Part shown: in pieces, positions 56,865 to 64,000 of the stretch
How the letters are laid out: every line of letters begins with the position of its first letter
How positions within the stretch are numbered: the first letter of the stretch is position 1
Assembly (NCBI GenBank): GCA_009363875.1
Contig: CM018683.1
Location: 48,039,711 to 48,103,710 of the forward strand
DNA from: Mikania micrantha
Lineage: Eukaryota > Streptophyta > Magnoliopsida > Asterales > Asteraceae
Reading direction: 5' to 3'
DNA: 64,000 bases
Program-made: the position numbers and the translations under genes
The notes under the pieces: generated by a model
Told to the model about the DNA's origin: nothing
Database searches by the model: none
What the model saw: only the letters and a program-made list of their open reading frames with translations

Positions 56865-59855
56865 ATGATCGTGTATTGGAAGTTCGAGGGGATCAAGCAG
56901 AACGTAGGGTCAAAATCATATCCTGCATAAAAGCGCGTAAGTGCCTACAGAAGCAGTGTATAGCTTTCTTGGCTCATGTGGTGGAGAAAGAGAAGGACAA
57001 GAAAAATATTCAGGATGTGCCGATAGTGAAGGAATACCCAGAAGTGTTTCCTGAAGACTTACCAGGTTTGCCACCGGTATGACCGGTAGAGTTTCGCATT
57101 GACTTAATTCCTGGAGCAACACCTGTTGCTAAATCTCCTTACAGGTTAGCACCTTTAGAGATGCAGGAATTGTCGAATCAACTACAGGAGCTATTGGATA
57201 AAGGCTTCATTAGACCGAGCTACTCACCTTGGGGAGCTCCAGTTCTGTTCGTGAAGAAGAAAGATGGATCTTTTCGAATGTGCATAGACTACAGAGAGAT
57301 GAACAAGCTAACCATCAAGAATCGGTATCCATTGCCGAGGATTGATGATTTGTTCGATCAACTTCAAGGAGCACAAAATTTCTCGAAGATTGACATATGG
57401 TCCGGATATCATCAGCTTAGAGTCCAAGACGAAGACATACCGAAGACGGCGTTTCGTATCAGATATGGGCATTACGAGTTTATGGTTATGCCTTTGGGAT
57501 TGACGAATGCACCAGCAGTTTTCATGGACCTCATGAACCGAGTGTGCAAGCCGTATCTGGATCAGTTTGTCATTGTATTCACTGATGACATACTGATCTA
57601 TTCCAGAAGCAAAGCAGAGCACGAGCAACATCTCAGAATGATCTTGGAGCTGTTGAAGGAAGAGAAACTTTATGCTATGTGAATTTTGGCTAAAAGAAGT
57701 TCAATTTCTGGGTCACGTAGTCAACAGCGAGGGAATACATGTAGACCCTGCCAAGATCGAAGCAATAAAGAACTGGGATACTCCAAAGACACCGACGGAG
57801 ATACGGTCCTTTTTGGGATTAGCAGGCTATTATAGAAGGTTTATCTCAAACTTTTCTAAGATAGCCCTGTCGCTCACCAAGCTAACACATAAGAGCGAGC
57901 CGTTTGTTTGGGAACAGAAGCAAGAAGATGCCTTTCAGATTTTGAAGCAAAAGCTATGTGATGCTCCAATCTTATCTCTCCCATAAGGTTGTGATGATTT
58001 TGTAGTAAACTGTGATGCCTCCCATCAGGGACTCGGTTGTGTACTAATGCAATGGGACAAAGTCATTGCGTATGCCTCGAGACAACCAAAGATTCATGAG
58101 AAGAACTACACTACTCATGATCTGGAACTGGGAGCAGTGGTATTCCCACTGAAGATTTGGAGACATTACTTATATGGCACTAAGTGTACCATATTTACTG
58201 ATCATAAGAGTCTGCAACATATATTCGATCAGAAGGAACTCAACATGCGATAACGATGTTGGGTTGAACTTCTGAACGATTACGACTGTGTAATCAAGTA
58301 CCATCCGGGCAAGGCAAACGTTGTAGCTGATGCCTTGAGTCAGAAGGAACAGGTCAAACCCTTGCGCGTCAGAGCAATGGGAATGACTGTGCAGACAAGT
58401 TTACGCGACAAAATTATTCAAGCACAACAAGAGTCAGTTGAACAAGGAAACCTAAAGAAAGAACTGCATTGTGGAGCAGAAAAGCAATTTGAAACAAATC
58501 CTGATGGAGTCATTTACTACAAGGATCGTGTATGGATTCCTGCAGTGGATGAATTGAGAAAGCTCATCTTTGATGAAGCACACAAGACCAAGTACTCCGT
58601 GCATCCCGGCGCCGATAAAATGCACCATGACTTACGGGGATTTTATTGGTAGCCAGGTATGAAGAAAGACATAGCCGAGTACGTTGGTCGATGCCTTACG
58701 TGTGTAAAAGTGAAGGCGGAACACCAGAAACCGTCAGGTTTACTGGAACAGCCTGAAATTCCGCTCTGGAAGTGGGAACAAATAGCTATGGACTTTATTA
58801 CCAAGCTACCCTGCACTTCCAGTGGACATGATACTATATGGGTTATCGTTGATCGATTAACCAAATCTGCTCATTTCTTGCCAATGCGTGAGACCTACAC
58901 GATGGATAAACTGGCGAGATTATACATCATTGAGATAGTGGTACGCCACGGTGTGCCATTGTCTATTATCTCTGATAGAGACAGCAGATTTACATCAAGG
59001 TTCTGGCAAGCGTTGCAGAAATCTCTATGGACGCACCTAAATCTGACTACCGCTTACCACCCGCAAACGGACGGTCAAAGCGAACGTACTATTCAGACCC
59101 TGGAGGACATGTTGAGAACCTGTGTATTAGATTTCGGTGGGAATAGGGACTCTCATTTACCACTGATCGAATTCTCCTACAACAACAGTTACCATAGTAG
59201 CATCGAATGTGCACCGTTCGAGGCTCTTTATGGTCGAAAATGCCGATCGCCTATTTGTTGGACTGAAGTGGGAGATAATCGAATAACTGGGCCAGAACTT
59301 ATTCAAGAAACTACCGACAAGATTGCTCAGATTCAACAGAGGCTACAAGCAACCCGAAGCAGGCAAAAGAGCTATGCCGACAAACGGCGCAAGCCGTTGG
59401 AATTCCAAGTGGAAGACCGCATCATGTTAAAGGTATCCCCATGGAAAGGCGTAGTCCGTTTTGGAAAGAAAGGCAAATTAGCACCACGATACGTGGGAGC
59501 ATTCGAGATCATAGAACGTATTGGTCCTATGGCGTACAGACTAAGATTACCAGATGAGCTTACTGGTGTGCATCACGTGTTTCACGTCTCTAACTTGAAG
59601 AAATGCCTTGCTGACGAATCACTCATCGTACCAGTTGAGGAAATTCAATTGGACGAACATTTGCACTTTATTGAAGAACCTTTGGAGATTATGGATCGCA
59701 AGGTTAAGACTCTGAGGTGAAGCCGTATCCCGATTGTCAAGGTTCGTTGGAATTCAAAGAGCGGACCCGAGTTTACCTGGGAATGCGAAGATCACATGAA
59801 GTCTAAGTATCCCCAACTGTTTACAGAGGAAGTCGTACCGGATAATGATTATTAA
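56858..59855 (+). pseudogene. RT, RNase H, integrase and chromodomain of K
   Basis: RT has WGAPVLFVKKKDGSFRMCIDYRE and the catalytic FTDDILIYS (usually FIDD). The frame shifts near 57675. RNase H follows (CDASHQGLGCVLMQ, YTTHDLELGAVVFPLKIW). Integrase has the zinc region (SVHPGADKMHHDL...CLTCVKVKAEH) and core residues in MDFITKLP, ISDRDSRFTS and HPQTDGQSERT. The chromodomain end (RSRIPIVKVRWNS, EFTWECEDHMK) marks a chromovirus. Stops at 57080 (TGA), 57984 (TAA), 58251 (TAA), 58650 (TAG) and 59718 (TGA) mostly fit C-to-T change at CGA, CAA or TGG codons. The final stop is at 59853-59855. Confidence 0.87.
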
Positions 59856-59879
59856 ATTCCGGGACGAAATTTCTCTAAC

Positions 59880-59889
59880 AAGGGGAGAC
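59880..59889 (+). other. Polypurine tract of K
   Basis: AAGGGGAGAC lies directly before the 3' LTR. Confidence 0.75.
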
Positions 59890-62537
59890 AGTAACATCAG
59901 TGCCGAAAACGTTACCAGAACAGTGATATGCACAGTAACTTGCACAGTAACTCAGGTACAAACTATGTGAACTATTTGTATGCTATTATCATGTAATGCT
60001 TGACACTAAACTATTACGTAATTGTTTCAGCAATCTGATTAAATCTCTCGGTTTAACAGCCAGAAACATATCAGACAACATTGAATTGACACACGAATGC
60101 TTGTTAATATGCGATTTTGTATAAACGTATGCGAGGTTGAACAAAACAAAGCAATAACGAACGTTGTTACAGGAATGCTAAATGGACGAATTATTCGTAT
60201 AGGTGACGAGCTGTACGAATACATCTGAAAGTTTAACGTTATGAATGATGTCCAATAATTAGAAAACCATATTGACAAGTGTAGTTATCTTCGTATTCGT
60301 ACGGGTGACGATTCGAACGAACACGCGCGACGACTATACGAGTCCATTCAAACTGTAAATTTAACGTTCTCAGAAAATTTAAAATGAACGAAAGATATTT
60401 AGTTAATTTACTAGGGATAACCACCTAAATTAATTTAATAAACCTTACCTTTAAAACTGTAACATTTCGCTACGAAAACGTAACGAAACGACATTTCTAT
60501 GCGAAACCGAGCGAAACCGAACGGACCCGAACCTAATCGGGTAAACTAAAGCCATTTATTATGGCATTAAATGCCATAATCAAGCCTCCAACTACCCATC
60601 TTCCCCAAAATTTCGGCTCTCTCTCTCTATACACACTCTCTCAAGAAACCCATCTTCTATCTCCTACATTTCTAAACCAAATCAAGAGATTTAGGTGTCT
60701 CAACGACCACCCCATCACGTAGAACTCGAAAGTACAGTCGATCCAACCTTTGAACCATTTGATTTGAGGTAAAAATCAATCTTTTGATGCGTTTTTAGGG
60801 TTTTCAAAACCCTTAGATTCAAACCCCATGAAAGCCGGTTCTACCCACTTTGGCCCTTAGGAAACTACACTAAATCATGCTAGAATGATGGGGGAGAAAC
60901 TGAGCTATCTTGGACTGTGATTAAATCGCGAATTGATGGAGGCAGCAACCACAAGGTGTGATGGCCGAATGACTCCCATCAGCTAGGCCGAATGGCCCTA
61001 GCCGAAGCAACCAAGCCCTTTCGGCCGAATGGCCCAGGGTCCTCTTCGGCCAAGACCTTCATTCGATCAGGGTAATCTCATTCGGCTGCCTCCCATCCGA
61101 CCAAAGCCAACCCTTCATTCGGCAGCTTTCAATCGGCCAAGAGCACATTCGGTTGGGCTAAGCCAATTCGGCCAGGCCACTCAGTCGGCCAGGGGCTCAC
61201 TCGGTCGGACTCCACTCGGCCAAGCTTCTTTCGGGTTAAGTCCCTTCATCCAAAAACCTTCGGCCCAACTAATTTGGTTCCTTCGGCTAGAGGCTTGAGT
61301 GTGAACTACAAGTTGGGATCAAGGGTCCTCTTCGGCCAAGACCTTCATTCGATCGGGGTAATCTCATTCGGCTGCCTCCCATCCGACCAAAGCCAACCCT
61401 TCATTCGGCAGCTTTCAATCGGCCAAGAGCACATTCGGTTGGGCTAAGCCCATTCGGCCAGGCCACTCAGTCGGCCAGGGGCTCACTCGGTCGGACTCCA
61501 CTCGGCCAAGCTTCTTTCGGGTTAAGTCCCTTCATCCAAAAACTTTCGGCCCAACTGATTTGGTTCCTTCGGCATGAGGCTTGAGTGTGAACTACAAGTT
61601 GGGATCAAGAGGGTTGGGTGCATGAATTGCATGAATTGCCTGGGTTAAATATGTGTGTGCATGGGAAACTATTAGGGTTTTCTAACAAGAAGCCACCTTA
61701 GTTTTAAACAAAGGTGACTAGCTTGTAAGCCTTTCATGCTAGAAATTAAAACACCAACACTTTGCTAAACGAATGTTAAACATATATCTTGTCTATCGAT
61801 TGGGATTGTGGATAAACAAGAACAAAAGCAACCACATCAAAGGTTTTACATATTTGAGCATAAAGCATAAGTTGCAAAGAATCAAGGAATTTAACTAAGT
61901 GTTAGTGTTAGTTATTAACACACGATACTTAGTAAATGCCATATCATATACAACTCGGTTGGGTGGTTCGTTGAACTTTCTAATCTAAGTTGTACTCACG
62001 AGTGATCAAAGAACCAAGAGAAGCTAAAACTTAACCATAGGCTTAGAGTTGATCAAATTGGATTAACTTAAGTTCAACAAGCTAACTTATGATTTTCTTA
62101 AAATAAATTATGTTTTGGTGAAATAAAATGATTTAGCGACTCTATACTTAAAATGTTTTAAAATGAAAGAGATTGATTTCTAATTAAATACTTAACCTAA
62201 TTTGATTTGATTAAAATGTCTTAATTAAAGATATTGAATTCAACTAGCATAAGCCTTACATAACTAAGGTTTACATAGCAACTATTCATGGGATAATGTT
62301 TATAAGCGGGTAATACGTTTGGAATAGTTAGATGAAATTCTAGCAACACATTAGTAACATAGGACATTTAGTTGCACGCCGAGACCGAAACCCTAGTTTT
62401 ATAGTATTCGAATCTCTTAAAACAACTCAAGTGTTGAAGATACTTAAGCTACAACTAACGAGCGCGCATTATCTGTGGTAATTCATACTTAGCAACACAG
62501 GTGAGTACATTTGTCCTTTTTCAAACAAATTTGTTTT
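59890..62537 (+). repeat. 3' LTR of K, truncated by element E
   Basis: Starts AGTAACATCAGTGCC (first base changed) and is collinear with 51163-53525. It carries an extra 286-bp tandem duplication at 61037-61608 that is absent from the 5' LTR. Confidence 0.88.
61037..61608. repeat. 286-bp tandem duplication in K's 3' LTR
   Basis: GGGTCCTCTTCGGCC begins copies at 61037 and 61323. The corresponding 5' LTR region (about 52310-52600) has one copy, so the duplication arose after insertion. Confidence 0.88.
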
Positions 62538-62823
62538 TGTAGGACCAAGGATGATCTACGGAAACAACACGAAATCAATAGAAATATGCTCTACAGCCTC
62601 TGGAATAGTGCGGAATCCTATTCCAGGGTTTTCCAATCGAAACCAACAGCAACCGTGGTGATTCGAAGGTAAGAGATGAACGTTTGAGTAAGAATCAAAC
62701 ACCACGAGCTATGAATCGAACTTGGACAGCTAGAAACACTCAAATCTTCAGGGGTTTGACACTATAGTACACAGGGAAGAATGAGGGTTCTCAGAAGTTA
62801 GGGTTGAAATGATTTTGAACTTG

Positions 62824-62831
62824 TATTTATA
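62824..62831 (-). promoter_or_regulatory. TATA box in the LTR of E
   Basis: TATAAATA on the minus strand lies immediately downstream of the CATTCGGCCGAATG array. Confidence 0.6.
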
Positions 62832-62839
62832 GGCAGTAG

Positions 62840-63005
62840 ACATTCGGCCGAATGAGAGGCCGAAACAACTCATTCGGCGAATGACTCTGTCGAATAGGTA
62901 ATTCAGTCAAATGAGTCATTCTGCGAATGACTCATTCGCTGACTATAGTCTTACTCTAGTTACATTCGGCGAATGACTTCATACGCTAGAGTCATTCGAC
63001 CGAAT
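62840..63005 (-). promoter_or_regulatory. U3 motif array of E with ATGA(G/C)TCAT sites
   Basis: Palindromic words CATTCGGCCGAATG, and ATGAGTCAT (62911-62919) and ATGACTCAT (62927-62935), fit the plant GCN4-like bZIP consensus. Binding is inferred. Confidence 0.5.
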
Positions 63006-63171
63006 GAACAATACTCATACTCAATTACTTAATTAAATCAAATCAAACAATCATATAATCAATATTAAACATTAAGAACGATGAATAAAGACAACTTCCA
63101 TTAATATAACTTTTATCTTTACATGATGGATAGTACAAAATTGAACTAGGGACATTAAATGCATCAACAAA

Positions 63172-63179
63172 CTCCCCCT
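63172..63179 (-). other. Polypurine tract of E
   Basis: AGGGGGAG on the minus strand, two bases before the LTR. Confidence 0.85.
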
Positions 63180-63237
63180 TGGACCTAGTTCAGCTTTTGG
63201 AAGTGTCTTTCTTGAAATATTTCTCAGGGATAGCTTT

Positions 63238-64000
63238 CTAGTTAGCTCCAGCATGAACCTTTAAGCATATGCAGATTCGGATCACTCTCATGAACTGAAG
63301 TGCCTGTTCCATATCCTGTACGTCGAAGAAAATCTGATGACGATACAGTGCTATAACATCTTTGTGGGACAAGTTAGTCAACCACATAGGCTCAAAAATC
63401 CTCACAGTCTCCCATTTCTTGTCCTTGCATAAAACAATCACTGCTTCTCCAATACGACCGTCATAATACCACCATCGGAATCCTTCCATAAAATCTTGAC
63501 GCATCTTCCGTAAAATCTTCTTCAAGACTTTAGGAGGAAGCCACTTCAGGATAACTTTATGTTTCCGGGTGTCTCCATCAATCTTTGGAAGATAGTAACG
63601 TTCAGGCTGTTGAGGTTGGAAGTTCACCCACCGCTTTCGGTACTCGTACTGGATCTGTCGAGAGAACCAAGAAGACATCCCCGAATCTTCACTGTATAGC
63701 ATCTTTAGACGTGCTAATTGATTCACTTCAAAGCCTGGCAACGTCTTAAAGTCATGGGGATGCTTGAAGTAATCTATTCCTCTCTCTCTCTTTTCACTGC
63801 ATAACATCCAAGATCGTGGAAGTATGCCCAGCTAAGAATTTGACCTCCAGCCTTATAGCCTTTGGTCCTGTAAACCTTCTTGTGAGTAGCTGGTATCTTC
63901 TCAGTACTCTGTTTCTTCAGGACCTCCCAATAGGCCGTCCACTCTTCTTTTCTTTTCTTCTGATCATCGGCTTCAGACTTGCTGGCTTCAACCTATTCTT
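63238..64000 (-). pseudogene. C-terminal part of the env-like ORF of E
   Basis: The text KHPHDFKTLPGFEVNQLARL, WFSRQIQYEYRKRW, WWYYDGRIGEAVIVLCKD and IFEPMWLTNLSHKD closely matches C's env-like ORF and ends HAGAN. The frame is lost at a short GA repeat near 63780. The gene continues past the window edge. Confidence 0.75.

Larger units (their letters stand above)
51163..62537 (+). mobile_element. Element K: Tekay-clade Ty3/gypsy chromovirus, 3' LTR cut by E
   Basis: A 3.88-kb 5' LTR, primer site, gag, PR, RT, RNase H, IN, chromodomain, polypurine tract and the first 2.65 kb of the 3' LTR are present. Copy E of the copia family interrupts the 3' LTR at 62538. The first 265 bp of the two LTRs differ at roughly 17 sites by eye. 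Many stops make it defective. Confidence 0.9.
62538..63169 (-). repeat. 3' LTR of element E (632 bp)
   Basis: The minus strand begins TGTTGATGCATTTAATGTCC and ends ATCCTTGGTCCTACA. It contains a CATTCGGCCGAATGA motif array (62840-63005) just upstream of a TATA box. Confidence 0.85.
62538..64000 (-). mobile_element. Element E: second copy of the C family, 3' end only in window
   Basis: On the minus strand an env-like ORF, a polypurine tract and a complete 632-bp 3' LTR are present. It is inserted in K's 3' LTR; the flanking 5 bp on the left are GTTTT, and the other flank lies beyond 64000. Confidence 0.85.

Overview
This window is plant nuclear repeat DNA. It is a nest of LTR retrotransposons with no host gene that I can recognise. 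The evidence is Ty1/copia and Ty3/gypsy polyproteins, initiator-methionine tRNA primer sites (TGGTATCAGAGC), AGGGGGAG-type polypurine tracts, 5-bp target duplications and very long gypsy LTRs. SIRE/Maximus-type copia elements with an extra env-like ORF, together with Tekay and Tat gypsy lineages, indicate a flowering plant with a large genome. Overall resemblance of the proteins suggests a eudicot, perhaps Asteraceae, but that is an impression and not a demonstration.

Layout. Element C (about 1-36180, minus strand) is an old, badly decayed copia element. Read right to left it runs leader, gag, pol, spacer, env-like ORF and the first bases of its 3' LTR. It is split by two younger plus-strand copia elements of other families. 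Element A (4465-16934) sits in C's pol-env spacer and its LTRs differ by about 4%. Element B (22798-34475) sits in C's gag, has a perfect ATCAG duplication, and its LTRs differ by 7 substitutions and one gap. From 36181 to 40050 lies a decayed Tat-lineage gypsy pol (F) with a tandemly triplicated segment. A 5'-truncated Tekay element (I, 40050-48481) follows. It is interrupted by a 4.15-kb solo LTR (40242-44395, CAGCT duplication), and its own LTR is cut by another LTR (J, 48482-51162). J abuts the Tekay element K (51163-62537), whose 3' LTR is in turn interrupted by E (62538-64000, minus), a second copy of the C family.

How the parts work together. Each copia family carries gag with two CCHC knuckles, pol (PR, IN, RT, RNase H), and an env-like ORF of about 1000 codons with no signal peptide. 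Only the env-like ORF of B (1043 codons) is uninterrupted. K carries gag, PR, RT, RNase H, IN and a chromodomain, with many nonsense codons.

The most interesting signal is regulatory. In A, B and C the env-like ORF is preceded by a block resembling that family's own LTR promoter: the same family-specific short motifs plus a TATA-like box, and in A also a piece of R-like sequence. This suggests that these elements may carry a second, internal U3-like promoter for the env-like gene. A second shared signal is a stop codon at the gag-pol junction followed 17-18 nt later by an AG|G with a T/G-rich lead, which resembles a splice acceptor.
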